A stretch of DNA of 64,000 nucleotides from Halorubrum hochsteinianum (lineage in GTDB: Archaea; Halobacteriota; Halobacteria; Halobacteriales; Haloferacaceae), in contig NZ_CP098415.1 in NCBI RefSeq assembly GCF_023702125.1, positions 1,860,001-1,924,000 on the forward strand, written 5' to 3'. The translations under genes and the position numbers were made by a program. Of the stretch, positions 49,735-58,774 are shown piece by piece. Positions within the stretch are counted from its first letter, which is position 1. Every line of letters begins with the position of its first letter. The notes beneath the pieces were generated by a model. It was given only the letters and a program-made list of their open reading frames with translations, was not told the DNA's origin and searched no databases.

Positions 49735-50655
49735 TCAGTATCCGGTGAGTTCGCGCTGTCCCGCCTCGCTCCGCTCCGCGGGCGGGACGTTGGTCGCGAC
49801 GATCTCGTCGACCGCGTCGCGGCCGTCGGCGTCGCTGTTGATCGAGCGGGTCGCGTCCTCGCGGTCGACGCGGAAGCCGGCGTCGGCGTACGCGTCGTAC
49901 ATCACGCCGCTGTTCGAGAGCACGACCCAGACGCCGGCGTCGTCGAGGTCGCCCGCGACCTCTAGCAGCCGGCGCTGGTCCTCGCGGTCGAACCCCGAGG
50001 CGCTGTACTCGTTGAAGTCCGCGGTCGCGCTCATCGGCTCGTACGGGGGATCGAAGTAGACCAGATCCCTCGGTTCGGCGGCGTCGAGGACGTACGCGAA
50101 GTCGTCGTTGCGGATCTCGGCGTCGGCGAGCAGGTCGCTCGCGCGACGGACCCGGTCGCGCTGGACCCAGTCCGGGTCGGCGTAGCGGCCGATCGGGACG
50201 TTGAACCCCCCGTCGGCGTTCTCGCGGTACAGGCCGTTGTAGCAGGTGCGGTTGAGGTACAGGAGGAGCGCCGCCTCCGTCAGCGGGTCGAACTCTCCCT
50301 CGTACGGGCGGCGGTTGAACCGCGCGCGCTGCTGGTAGTAGTAGGCGTCCACCTCCCGGCCGCGGGCGGTCTCGTCGGCGTACGGGAGGTCCGGGTCCGG
50401 GTCGCTCTCGGGGTCGTCGAACGCCGCGAGCCGCGCGATCAGCTCCTCGGGGCGGTCGCGGACCTGCTCGTAGAAGTTCACGAGCCGCGGGTTCGCGTCG
50501 TTAATCGTCGCGCGGGCGGGCTCCAGGTCGAAGAAGACGGCACCGCCGCCGACGAACGGCTCGTGGTACCGGCCGAAGGAGGACGGGAAGCGGGCGTACA
50601 GCTCGTCGAGCAGCTGGCGCTTCCCGCCGGCCCACTTCAGGATCGGCTCGGCCAT
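49735..50655 (-). CDS. Dam-type DNA adenine N6-methyltransferase (orphan)
   Basis: A 306-residue alpha-class amino-methyltransferase. Order of motifs: ILKWAGGKRQLLDEL (motif X) at 5-19, HEPFVGGGAVFFDL (motif I, SAM binding) near 31-44, DANPRLVNFY, NRTCYNGLYREN, and YFDPPYEPMS (motif IV) near 205. The sequence is the GATC-methylase type (Dam/DpnM), but the site cannot be read from it. No restriction nuclease is nearby. Roles in mismatch strand marking, phage defence residue or gene regulation are possible. Confidence 0.9.
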   Translation of the reverse strand: MAEPILKWAGGKRQLLDELYARFPSSFGRYHEPFVGGGAVFFDLEPARATINDANPRLVNFYEQVRDRPEELIARLAAFDDPESDPDPDLPYADETARGREVDAYYYQQRARFNRRPYEGEFDPLTEAALLLYLNRTCYNGLYRENADGGFNVPIGRYADPDWVQRDRVRRASDLLADAEIRNDDFAYVLDAAEPRDLVYFDPPYEPMSATADFNEYSASGFDREDQRRLLEVAGDLDDAGVWVVLSNSGVMYDAYADAGFRVDREDATRSINSDADGRDAVDEIVATNVPPAERSEAGQRELTGY

Positions 50656-50722
50656 CGCTGTCGGGTGTCGCCCGCGCCCGGGGATAAACGTCTCGGGCCG
50701 CGTCCGCGTCCTACCGGAGCGG

Positions 50723-51022
50723 TCAGTCGTCGGAGGACGTCGACTCCGGCAGCGGGAGGTCGCCGACGTGCTCGGCGGCCTCCTCGAAGTTCGGTCCGGG
50801 CTCGATGGTCCCGGCCTCGCGGTCCCACTCGATGTAGCCCGCCTCCTCTAAGGCCGGGAGGTGCGTCTCGCGGAGTTCAGCCGCGATCTCGTCGGCCCGC
50901 CCGCGAACGCGCAAATCCGCGATCGTCTCGACGGTGCCGTCCGCGAGGCCGGCGACCGCGCGCCTGCGCTCCGACGCCGTGAGGACGACCGCTGGATCGG
51001 TGGTGGGAGTGTCGAGTGTCAT
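50723..51022 (-). CDS. Winged-helix regulator (DUF7344-like)
   Basis: A 99-residue protein. Residues 10-80 look like a compact winged helix: VVLTASERRRAVAGLADGTVETIADL ... LRETHLPALEEAGYIEWDREAGTIEPGPNFEEAAEHV. The ATG at 51022 is preferred because a TATA-like TTTTATTT on this strand (51062-51069) lies about 40 bases upstream, leaving the ATG at 51052 almost inside the promoter. It faces a region rich in palindromes that also serves a divergent gene, and may control it. Confidence 0.8.
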   Translation of the reverse strand: MTLDTPTTDPAVVLTASERRRAVAGLADGTVETIADLRVRGRADEIAAELRETHLPALEEAGYIEWDREAGTIEPGPNFEEAAEHVGDLPLPESTSSDD

Positions 51023-51230
51023 CGTGTGGCTGTCCGTATCTACGAGAGGCATCGGATCGAAATAAAAGCACCGCCGAACGCGGAACGGGACCGCGGCCGT
51101 CGGAGACCGACCGCGGGGTCGACGACGGGACCGCGAGCGCCCAGTCCGTCCGTCGAAATCCCCCGATCACGGCACCGATCGAGACCGCAGCTTGCCGGAA
51201 GTCACAAATTTGCGAGAAGTATACCAATGC

Positions 51231-51304
51231 GTACCATGGTACACCTTACACCGCATGAACAACCGTTTTAGAACCTCTGATGGGAAGTGGTGTGGTACCA
51301 CTTC
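51231..51304. promoter_or_regulatory. Palindromic control region between two divergent genes
   Basis: The 338-bp gap contains a 12-bp perfect palindrome GTACCATGGTAC (51231-51242) and an 8-bp inverted repeat GAAGTGGT / ACCACTTC with a 5-base loop (51284-51304). A further GGGAAGTG half-site is at 51318. They lie upstream of the TATA-like box for the plus-strand gene at 51361, where a regulator would affect TFB binding. The divergent winged-helix protein is a natural candidate regulator. Assignment is inference. Confidence 0.45.
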
Positions 51305-51330
51305 TCAAAACCTATTTGGGAAGTGAAAGG

Positions 51331-51338
51331 TTTTAGTC
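51331..51338 (+). promoter_or_regulatory. TATA-like box of the small membrane gene at 51361
   Basis: TTTTAGTC lies 23-30 bases before the ATG, the spacing of a leaderless haloarchaeal promoter. Confidence 0.5.
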
Positions 51339-51360
51339 GCCGGAGGACCTACAGTGAGAT

Positions 51361-51648
51361 ATGTACCAAGGCTCTATCACCTCGGCGGAGCAGCACCGGA
51401 CCGCCGGATCCGAATCGCCGCCCGCCGGACGCTCCCCGCTGGGGACGCTCGCGTACTTAGCGCTCGTCGTCGTCCCGTTCGTCGCGCTCGCGTACCCGGT
51501 CGCCACCGTCGCGCTGCTGACCGGCACCGTCGCGCTCGCCGTCCTCTCGCGGTCCGTCCTGCGGACCCTGCGACGACGCAGCGGCCGCGTCCAGACGCTC
51601 ACGCTGCCCGGGCTGGGCACCGTCGAGTACCGCATCACGACGAACTGA
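51361..51648 (+). CDS. Small membrane protein
   Basis: A 95-residue protein. A polar N-terminus (MYQGSITSAEQHRTAGSESPPAGR) is followed by two hydrophobic segments, LGTLAYLALVVVPFVALAYPVA and TVALLTGTVALAVLSRSVL, then a basic segment and a C-terminal beta-like stretch (VQTLTLPGLGTVEYRITTN). It is preceded by a well-placed TATA-like box and an inverted repeat. No family recognised. Confidence 0.7.
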   Translation: MYQGSITSAEQHRTAGSESPPAGRSPLGTLAYLALVVVPFVALAYPVATVALLTGTVALAVLSRSVLRTLRRRSGRVQTLTLPGLGTVEYRITTN

Positions 51649-51750
51649 CCGCGCGACCGTCCGGTCTCCGACCGAGCCGTCGCCGCACCGCTTTCAAAAG
51701 CACCCCTTCTCCGACCGCGACGCGGGTGACCGTGTCGCGGTCGGTCGTTT

Positions 51751-52827
51751 TCAGATCCCGTACGCGACGCGTTCGCCGACGTCGAGTCCGTTCGCGAGCG
51801 CGGCGTGGAGGCGACCCTCGCCCGCGACCCAGTCGCCGAGGAGGTACAGCCCCGCGTCCCGCGCCGAGTCGATCGGCCCGGCGTCGACGCCGCCCTCGGG
51901 GAGCGCGTATCGCCACCCCTGGTGGTCGGTCCACGCGGGGTCGGCGAGCCGCTCGTCGTCGAGGATGTCCGCGGTGTGTTCCGCTAGCGCGGCGACGTTC
52001 TCGGCGGGGTCGTCGTCGTAGTGCGCCGCCGACCACGCGTCGCTCGCTTGGACGATCAGGAGCGTCTCCCCGTCGGGGACGTGGCCGGCCTTACACTCCT
52101 CGCGGGAGATCCAGCCGACCGCGTGCTCCTTGTCCGTGTTGACGAGCGCGTAGTAGGGGACGTCGAGCGCGAACGGGTAGTGTAACACCGCGGTCCAGAC
52201 GCTCCCGTACTCGACCGCGCCGACCGCCTCGACGAGCGTCTCCCGGAGCGGGTCGTCCCACTCTGCCGTCCGGAGCAGGTCGGCGGTCTGCGGGGCCGGC
52301 GGGTTCATGAGGAGGGCGTCGAACGGGCCGTGCGTCGCCCCGTCGGCGTCGTCGAGTTCCCAGCGGCCGTCCTCGGCCGCGTCGTCGCCGTCGGTCGCTC
52401 CCGTCCCGTCCACCCGGCGGACCGTCTCGACGCGGGTCCGGCGGTGGACCGTCGCGTCGGTGCGGCCGAACAGCCGCTTCGCGATCTGCGTGAGCCCCCG
52501 CCGGTAGCTCCACTTGTGCTCGTCGGCGTCGCGTCCCGGCGATACTGCCCCGTCGGCGTCGAAGGTGTACACCGGCTCGCTCGCGTCCACGAGCCCCTCG
52601 TCGTCGAGCGTCTCCGTGATCAGTTCGACGACGCGGTCGTCGTCGCTCTTCAGGTAGTTCGCCCCGTAGTCGTACGTGAGGTCCTCGTGGCGGCGGGTCG
52701 CCGCGCGCCCGCACAGCCCCCCGGACTTCTCTACGACGGTCACGTCCGCGTCGGGCACGGTCCGGTCGATGACGAACGCCGCCGCGGCCGCCCCGGCACC
52801 CGCGCCGACGATGCCTACGTCAGTCAC
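51751..52827 (-). CDS. FAD-dependent oxidoreductase (renalase/amine oxidase-like)
   Basis: A 358-residue flavoprotein. The dinucleotide loop is DVGIVGAGAGAAAAAFVID at the N-terminus, followed by VVEKSGGLCGRAATRRHEDLTYDYGANYL, and the C-terminal FAD contact is LYLLGDWVAGEGRLHAALANGLDVGERV. The middle part (SWRRGLTQIAKRLFGRTDATVHRRTRV-like) matches the renalase-type group. The GTG at 52827 (MTDVGIVG) is preferred; an upstream GTG at 52851 would add eight residues. Substrate unknown. Confidence 0.87.
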   Translation of the reverse strand: MTDVGIVGAGAGAAAAAFVIDRTVPDADVTVVEKSGGLCGRAATRRHEDLTYDYGANYLKSDDDRVVELITETLDDEGLVDASEPVYTFDADGAVSPGRDADEHKWSYRRGLTQIAKRLFGRTDATVHRRTRVETVRRVDGTGATDGDDAAEDGRWELDDADGATHGPFDALLMNPPAPQTADLLRTAEWDDPLRETLVEAVGAVEYGSVWTAVLHYPFALDVPYYALVNTDKEHAVGWISREECKAGHVPDGETLLIVQASDAWSAAHYDDDPAENVAALAEHTADILDDERLADPAWTDHQGWRYALPEGGVDAGPIDSARDAGLYLLGDWVAGEGRLHAALANGLDVGERVAYGI

Positions 52828-52930
52828 ACCGATCGTTGGGGCCGTGATCACTTAACCGGTCGCGTGCGGCGCGGACGCCCGCTCGGGACGGAACGAAAGG
52901 AGGAGAGGAGTCGGGGAGTGATCGCCTCGG

Positions 52931-53479
52931 TCAGTCGTCGTCGGGGCCGAGGACGAGCACCGGTGCGTCGGCACCGCGCTGGAGCCGCCCCGGAAGCGGA
53001 TCCGGGTGGATGAGGCGGTCGAGACCCGTCCGGCGGGCCGAACCGACCACGATCAGGTCGGCGTCGTGCGCCGCCGCGAAGTCGACCGCCTCCTCGTGGG
53101 TCGCCCCGTAGCGGAACCACTTCTCCACGTCGACGCCGGCGGCCGCGCCCCGCGCCTCGACGGACTCGACGAGGTCCTCCCCGGTCCGCTCGCGCCGCTC
53201 GACGATCACGTCCCAGTCGGTCGCCGTGTCGACGACGTACAGCGCGTCGACCGCCGCGCCGTGGGTCGCCGCGAGCTCGACGCCGGTCGCCGCGGCGGCG
53301 CGGCCCGCGGGACCGTCGTCGGTGACGACCAGCACGCGGTCGAAGACGGAGCCGTCGACGCCCGTCGGGTTCGAGCCGGCCGCCGCCGGGCTCCGGGCGT
53401 CGGCCCGCCTCGCGGCGGCGACACTTGACGCGTTCGGGGCCTCATTCGTCGGGTCGGTCGGGTCGGCGTCGGCGGACAT
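52931..53479 (-). CDS. Universal stress protein
   Basis: A 182-residue protein. The first 40 residues are an Ala/Pro-rich low-complexity leader; the USP domain starts at FDRVLVVTDDGPAGRAAAATGVELA and ends with AAHDADLIVVGSARRTGLDRLIHPDPLPGRLQRGADAPVLVLGP. The ATP-type GxxxRxG loop is seen in VGSARRTGLDRL. It diverges from the lactate permease pseudogene across 532 bp. A link to that transporter is possible. Confidence 0.87.
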   Translation of the reverse strand: MSADADPTDPTNEAPNASSVAAARRADARSPAAAGSNPTGVDGSVFDRVLVVTDDGPAGRAAAATGVELAATHGAAVDALYVVDTATDWDVIVERRERTGEDLVESVEARGAAAGVDVEKWFRYGATHEEAVDFAAAHDADLIVVGSARRTGLDRLIHPDPLPGRLQRGADAPVLVLGPDDD

Positions 53480-54011
53480 GGCGTGTGGACGGCGCGTCTC
53501 GACGGATCGAGCGCGCCTCGTTCGGTTCCGTGTACGGTCGGTGACCATTTAACGATTTTCGACAGGATAGACGATTATCATCATTTACCGCAATCCACCC
53601 ACACAAACGAGGATCTCTCGGGAAGAAAGCCACACGATCATGCGTGTGAACATCCGGCAAACGAAACGCGGGAGAACGAGGCGAGCGGGACGCGGGACTA
53701 CCGGCCCCCGCCGAGACGCGCGGACCCGGAGCGGCCGCTCCGGGTCCCGAACGTTCTCCCACTCGAAACCGGAATGACGTCCGGAATCGACCGGCACGCT
53801 CCGTTTCCTAATACGCCCTTCCAGAAGAACACCACATCGTCACACGACCATTGTGTATTATGGGTGACTTTTTGTTATTTGTCCCGAATCGGTTCGCCGT
53901 CGATGTTAGAAGTGATAATCTGCGGGAGCGGAACTGATCGAACAGGTTCAGACACACGCACGGACTGGACGAACTCGCAGTCTCAGGGGGTCGCCCCGAC
54001 CGGAACGGGGG
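53480..54011. other. Intergenic region upstream of the lactate permease
   Basis: This 532-bp stretch is richer in A and T than its surroundings, mainly at 53535-53600 and 53850-53930. It must hold the promoters of the divergent universal stress protein and lactate permease genes. TTAACGATTT at about 53548 and TTTTTGTTATTTGTC at about 53870 are the best AT-rich stretches. I see no convincing gene, tRNA or repeat in it. Confidence 0.5.
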
Positions 54012-55727
54012 GTGTACGCGTTGCTGCCAGTTAGCCCGCTGTACGCGGGGCTCGCGCTGGTTCCGCTCGCGCTGCTCCTGTTCACGCTCGTGGTGTTGCG
54101 GTGGCGCGCCCACGAGGCGGCGTCGGTCGGGATGTTCGCCGCGGCCGCGGTCGCGCTGGCCGCGTACGGGCTGTCCCCGGAGGCGCTGTCGGTCGCGAGC
54201 GGGAAGGGCGTCTGGGACGCGGTGTTCGTGCTGTACGTCATCGTCCCCGCGCTCGTCTTCTACCACGTGATCGAGCGGGCCGACGGCTTCGAGGCGCTGC
54301 GGACGCGGATCACGGCGTTCACCGAGAACGAGCTGTTCCTGGTTCTGGCGTTCGGCTGGGTGTTCGTCTCGTTCATACAGTCGATCTCCGGGTTCGGAAC
54401 CCCGATCGTCGTGGTCGCGCCGCTGCTGCTCGCGCTCGGCGTGAAGCCCGTGTACTCGGTCGCGATCCCGCTCGTCGGACACGCGTGGGCCAACACGTTC
54501 GGCACGCTCGGCGTCGCGTGGCTCGCGCTGGTCCAAGTGGTGGAGATGTAAAGCGTCGCGGCGACCGCGCTGGCGCTCGGCGTCCTGCTGTGGATCCCGA
54601 ACCTCGTCGGCGGGCTCTCGATCGCGTGGCTCTACGGCCGCTGGGAGGCCGTCCGCTACGCGTTCCCCATGGTCGCCGTCGTCTCGCTGATCCACGGCGG
54701 GGGGCAACTGGCCGCGGTGACGGTGATCCCGCCGGAGTTCGCGAACTTCTTCGCGGCGTCGGTCGGGCTGCTCGCGCTCGCGCCGCTGGCGGCGTGGAGC
54801 CGCTACGCGACGCCGACGGACGCCATCGAGCGCCGGCCGGTGATGGCGGAGTCGATCGCCGCGTCGGACGGCGAGGGGAGCTCCCCGACCGCCGTCGCGG
54901 ACGGCGGGACCGCGACGGCCGCGGACACGGTGGACCCGGCCGACGACGGGCTGATGAGCCTCCCGATGGCCGCGCTGCCGTTCGTCGCGCTCGCGGGCGC
55001 GGCGTTCGTCACCGCGGTCGTGACGCCGCTCTCGGACGCGCTCGGGTCGCTCCGGGTGGGCCTCTCGTTCCCCGAGATCGCGACGTCGTTCGGCGTCGTC
55101 ACCGAGGCGACCGCCCCGTACTCCCCGTTCTCGCCGCTGACGCACCCGGGGACGTTCCTGCTCCTCAGCGCGGTCGTCGCCTTCGTCGCCTACCGCCGTG
55201 AGGGGCACTACGAGGCGGCCACCGCCCGGGCCGACGAGCCGCGGGACGCGTTCTCGCGCACCGTCCTCGCGACCGCGATCCCGGCGTCGATCGCGGTCGT
55301 CTCCTTCCTCGTCATGGCGAAGGTGATGGACCACAGCGGGCAGGTGCTCGTGCTCGCGGAGAGCGCCGCGAGCGTCGCGACGCCGTCGACGTACGGCTTC
55401 TTCTCGCCGCTCATCGGGTCGCTGGGCGCGTTCATGACCTCCAGCAACACGGCGTCGAACATCCTGTTCGGCGGGCTCCAGCAGCAGACCGCCGCGCACC
55501 TCGGCGGGCTCTCCGAGCCGCTGATCCTCGCCGGCCAGAGCGCGGGCGGGGCGATCGGCAACGCGATCTCGCCCGGGAACGTCATCCTCGGGACGACGGC
55601 GGCCGGCATCGTCGGCCGGGAGGGCGACGTGCTCCGGGTGACCATCCCGTGGGTCGCGCTCGTCGGGGCGCTCGTCGGGATCGCCATCGTCGCGCTGAAC
55701 GCCGCCGGACTGCTGGGGGTGGCCTGA
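54012..55727 (+). pseudogene. L-lactate permease (LctP/LldP family), interrupted by an in-frame stop
   Basis: The 5' part (179 codons from the GTG at 54012) carries LctP features: LYAGLALVPLALLLFTLVVLRWRAHEAA, FIQSISGFGTPIVVVAPLLLALGVKP and HAWANTFGTLGVAWLALVQV. It then ends at a TAA (54549-54551). The same frame continues at once with the remaining helices, LLWIPNLVGGLSIAWLYGRW through LGAFMTSSNTASNILFGGLQQQTA and AGQSAGGAIGNAISPGNVILGTTAAGIVG to the normal C-terminus. So a single nonsense codon, not a frameshift, splits the gene. A restart from the ATG at 54669 would give only part of the protein. Confidence 0.9.
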
Positions 55728-55728
55728 G

Positions 55729-55911
55729 ATGGACGTGCTGAGTCGGTACACGCTCGCGTTCGCGCTCATGGCGCTGTCGCTGCCGGCCATCAGTTACGGC
55801 GCTTCGGCGGGGGTCGCGGTCGCGTGGGGCGTCGGCCTCGCGATGCTGTTCGTCGGGGGGCTCGTCCCGCCGGCGGTGCGGTTCGCGGCCGCCGACCCGG
55901 ACGCGATCTGA
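55729..55911 (+). CDS. Small two-helix membrane protein after the lactate permease
   Basis: A 60-residue protein starting MDVLSRYTLAFALMALSLPAISYGASAGVAVAWGVGLAMLFVGGLVPPAV, with two membrane helices and a short polar tail. Its ATG is one base after the permease TGA, so the two were translated together. It may be an accessory subunit of the transporter. No family recognised. Its ORF is intact although the permease is broken. Confidence 0.72.
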   Translation: MDVLSRYTLAFALMALSLPAISYGASAGVAVAWGVGLAMLFVGGLVPPAVRFAAADPDAI

Positions 55912-56144
55912 GTCGGGGCTCCCCTCCGCGGGATCACGTGCGACCCCTCGCGGGACTCCCTCCGGCGAACGACGACGGACGGTCCGGAGTCGGTCGCACC
56001 GACCGGGAGCAAGAACGACCGCAACGACGCGTTTTAATCGGTGAGTGCGATGAGTATCGGACGAGCCGCCGCGACGACCGACGACGGACCAGACGCCATG
56101 ACACGGACTAACACCACGGACGCGACGGACGGGGACCGACGACG

Positions 56145-57545
56145 ATGAGTGATTCCGGGGAATCGAGCGCGGATTCGGAGTCGGACGCCGGCGGATCGGC
56201 CGGAGATCCGGAGTCCGATCCCGGGGGCTCGCCGTCGCAGGGCAGCGTCGACTACGCCGGGCGCGCCGCCGACGTCCTCGGCTTCTCGCGGTGGTGGCAG
56301 ATCGCCGCCGCGGCCGGGATGATGGCCGCGGTGAGCCCCTACCAGTACGTCTGGTCGTCGATCGAGCAGCCGCTCGCGAACAGCCTCGACATCGCGCTGC
56401 CGGCGCTGGGCGCGGTGTTCTCCTTCTACGTCGTGTTCCAGTCGCTCTCGCAGTTCCCGGCCGGGAAGTGGCGCGACAGCCGGGGGCCGGGGGCGATCAC
56501 GTTCCTCGCCGCGCTGCTGGCCGGCGGCGGGTACATCGGGCTGGCGTACGCGACGAGCCTCTGGCAGCTGTACCTGCTGTACTCGCTGGGCGCGGTCGGC
56601 GTCGGCATCGTCTACACCGTCGCGGTCAACACCGCGGTCAAGTGGTTCCCCGACCGGACGGGACTGACGACCGGCGTCGGGACGATGGCGTTCGCCGCCG
56701 GGAGCGCGCTGGTCGTCCCGTACGTCCGCGCGAACGCGACCGTGGCGGCGTACGGCGACGTGCTCCGCAACATCGGGATCGGAATCCTGGTCGTGACGCT
56801 CGTCGGTTCGTTCCTCCTCCGGGACCCGCCGAAGGACTGGCTGGACCGCCACGGGAACGCGGAGGACGGCGAGAACGGTGAGGACGGCGGGGGCGACGAG
56901 GGGCTCGCCGCCTCGCTCCGCGGCCGCAACTACACCTCGCGCGAGATGCTCTCGACGTGGCAGTTCTGGCTGCTGTACGCGATGTTCATCGCGATGGCGA
57001 GCGCGGACCTCCTCGTCATCGCGAACGTGGTCCGGTTCGCGGAGAACTTCGGGCTGGCGGCGCTCGTCGCGACGCTCTCCGCGACGCTGTTGCCGGTCGC
57101 CGCGGGCGTCTCGCGGCTGATCCTCGGCGAGGCGATCGACCGGTTCGACCGCAAGCGCGTGATGGCCGGGTCGTTCATCCTCGCCGGCCTCTTCCGGGTC
57201 GGGCTGGTGGGAGCCGGTCGGACGGGCAGCGGGGCCGTCTTCGTCGCGTTCGTCCTCGGCGCGATGTTCTTCTCGTCGCCGCTTTTCGTCTACTTCCCGT
57301 CGCTGCTCACCGACTACTACGGCGCGGCCAACTCCTCGGGCAACTACGCCGTGCTGTACACCGCGAAGGTCGGCGGCGGCGTCTTCGCCGGCACCGTCGC
57401 CGGCTACCTCGTCGCGACGTTCGGCTGGACCCCCACGTTCGTCCTCGGCGGCGGTCTCGCGATCGCCGCGGGGCTGGCGGTGTTCGTCCTCCGACCGCCG
57501 AGCGGCTCCGGGCTGGAGTCGGCCGAGCCGGCGGCCGCGGACTGA
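56145..57545 (+). CDS. MFS transporter, oxalate/formate-monocarboxylate type
   Basis: A 466-residue twelve-helix transporter. After an acidic 40-residue leader (SDSGESSADSESDAGG) the helices begin WWQIAAAAGMMAAVSPYQYVWSSIEQPL. Family landmarks are FSFYVVFQSLSQFPAGKWRDSRGPG, the loop after helix 4 and TAVKWFPDRTGLTTGVGTMAFAAGSALVVP. This points to the OFA/monocarboxylate group. The large internal loop near 230-260 is acidic. It lies 233 bp after the small gene of the lactate permease, so both could serve organic-acid transport. Confidence 0.87.
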   Translation: MSDSGESSADSESDAGGSAGDPESDPGGSPSQGSVDYAGRAADVLGFSRWWQIAAAAGMMAAVSPYQYVWSSIEQPLANSLDIALPALGAVFSFYVVFQSLSQFPAGKWRDSRGPGAITFLAALLAGGGYIGLAYATSLWQLYLLYSLGAVGVGIVYTVAVNTAVKWFPDRTGLTTGVGTMAFAAGSALVVPYVRANATVAAYGDVLRNIGIGILVVTLVGSFLLRDPPKDWLDRHGNAEDGENGEDGGGDEGLAASLRGRNYTSREMLSTWQFWLLYAMFIAMASADLLVIANVVRFAENFGLAALVATLSATLLPVAAGVSRLILGEAIDRFDRKRVMAGSFILAGLFRVGLVGAGRTGSGAVFVAFVLGAMFFSSPLFVYFPSLLTDYYGAANSSGNYAVLYTAKVGGGVFAGTVAGYLVATFGWTPTFVLGGGLAIAAGLAVFVLRPPSGSGLESAEPAAAD

Positions 57546-57610
57546 GCGGGACGCCGAGCGGGTCGCGCCCCGCGCTTTCTCGCCTCTCCCCTTCCCACCC
57601 TTCCTCTCCG

Positions 57611-58030
57611 TCACGACCCCGAGCGCGCCGCTCGACGGGCGGCGAGCGACCAGAGTCCGAGCGCGACGCCGCCGACGGTGAGGACGCGGTTGACCCCCGT
57701 CGAGGTGAGTCCGAACGGCGTGAACGCGGGGGCCTGCGAGGCGTGGAGGAGGAGTCCGGCCGCGACCGCGACGGCGACCGACCGGGGGCGCGGGACCCGC
57801 GAGTCGGTGTCCGCGTCTCGGCCCGCCGGCGTGAGGACGCGGTCGCCGGAGGCGACGAGGACGTGTCCGGCACCGAACACGGCCCCGAGCGCGACCGAGC
57901 CGGCGAGGTCGCCGGCGACGCTCGCGTCGAACGCGCGGTACCAGAGGACGTGCGTGAGCCGCGCCGCCGCCCCGAGGAGCGCGACGAGCGCGAGGTCGAC
58001 GACGGCGGCTCCGATCCGGCGCGGCGTCAC
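57611..58030 (-). CDS. Membrane protein of unknown function
   Basis: A 139-residue membrane protein with four hydrophobic segments: VVDLALVALLGAAARLTHVLWY, GSVALGAVFGAGHVLVASG, VAVAVAAGLLLHASQAPAF and VLTVGGVALGLWSLAA. An Arg/Asp-rich loop (GRDADTDSRVPRPR) divides it. No named family. It lies 16 bp downstream of the methyltransferase gene on the same strand and is probably co-transcribed. Confidence 0.75.
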   Translation of the reverse strand: MTPRRIGAAVVDLALVALLGAAARLTHVLWYRAFDASVAGDLAGSVALGAVFGAGHVLVASGDRVLTPAGRDADTDSRVPRPRSVAVAVAAGLLLHASQAPAFTPFGLTSTGVNRVLTVGGVALGLWSLAARRAARSGS

Positions 58031-58046
58031 GGGGCGGCTCCGGTCG

Positions 58047-58655
58047 TCACCGGAGCGACCCCACCACGGCGTAAAAGGGGTCCTCGCCCGGGCGCTCGGC
58101 GATCCGGTCCGAGAGCGTGAACCCGCCGGCGTCGAGGTAGCGCTCGACGAGGTCGGCCCGCTCGGCCATCGAGGCGGCCCGCCACGCGCGGACGGCCTTC
58201 GTCGGGAACATCCGGTTCGAGAAGCTCACGACGACCGTCCCCCCGGGCGCGAGGACGCGCGCGAACTCCGCGAACGTCGGGCCGGGGTACTGGAGGTACT
58301 GGACCGACAGCGCGCAGCAGACGACGTCGAAGGCGTCGTCGGCGAACGGGAGCGACCGCTCGGCGTTGAGGTCGCGAACGACGAACTCGTCGAGCCGGTC
58401 GTTGGCGGCCAGTTCCGCCTCGTTGAGGCCGTGGCCGACGACCCGGTCGTACTCGACCGCCGGCAGGTGCGACACCCAACTGCTCATCGCGTCGAGGACG
58501 CGGTCCCCGGGCTCGGTCACGGACGCGTACAGGGCCGTCAGCCGCTCTAGGAAGGCGTCGTCCGCGTGGGTGACGTACCGCGGCTCGTCGTAGAACGTCC
58601 CGTCCGGGCGGTCGTCGCGCTTCCGGCGGTCGCGGTCCGAGAGAACGGTCGTCAC
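58047..58655 (-). CDS. Class I SAM-dependent methyltransferase
   Basis: A 202-residue methyltransferase. SAM-binding motif I is GDRVLDAMSSWVSHLP, followed by the acidic loop VGHGLNEAELAAND, motif post-II DAFDVVCCALSVQYL and motif IV/V APGGTVVVSFSNRMFPTK. The first 30 residues are a polar extension (KRDDRPDGTFYDEPRYV). The GTG at 58655 is the start. Substrate cannot be read. It precedes the small membrane gene. Confidence 0.83.
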   Translation of the reverse strand: MTTVLSDRDRRKRDDRPDGTFYDEPRYVTHADDAFLERLTALYASVTEPGDRVLDAMSSWVSHLPAVEYDRVVGHGLNEAELAANDRLDEFVVRDLNAERSLPFADDAFDVVCCALSVQYLQYPGPTFAEFARVLAPGGTVVVSFSNRMFPTKAVRAWRAASMAERADLVERYLDAGGFTLSDRIAERPGEDPFYAVVGSLR

Positions 58656-58774
58656 GATATCGGAAGGTGGGGCTCCGGAGTCAAGAGACCGTCGCCGTCA
58701 GCGGCGAGAGCGCGGCTCGCGGGCGCTCACCGCCACCGGACGGTTTTTTGCCGGCGGCGTTTTACCAGTTGGTA

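Noticed and set aside
53483-54034. An open frame of 183 codons in the gap before the lactate permease
   Set aside because: Its residues are of mixed low-complexity type with no domain, it crosses AT-rich promoter sequence and its end overlaps the permease start in another frame.
54549-54551. TAA in the lactate permease as a recoded codon
   Set aside because: Selenocysteine uses TGA and pyrrolysine TAG. No recoding element is visible after it. A nonsense mutation or sequence error is simpler.
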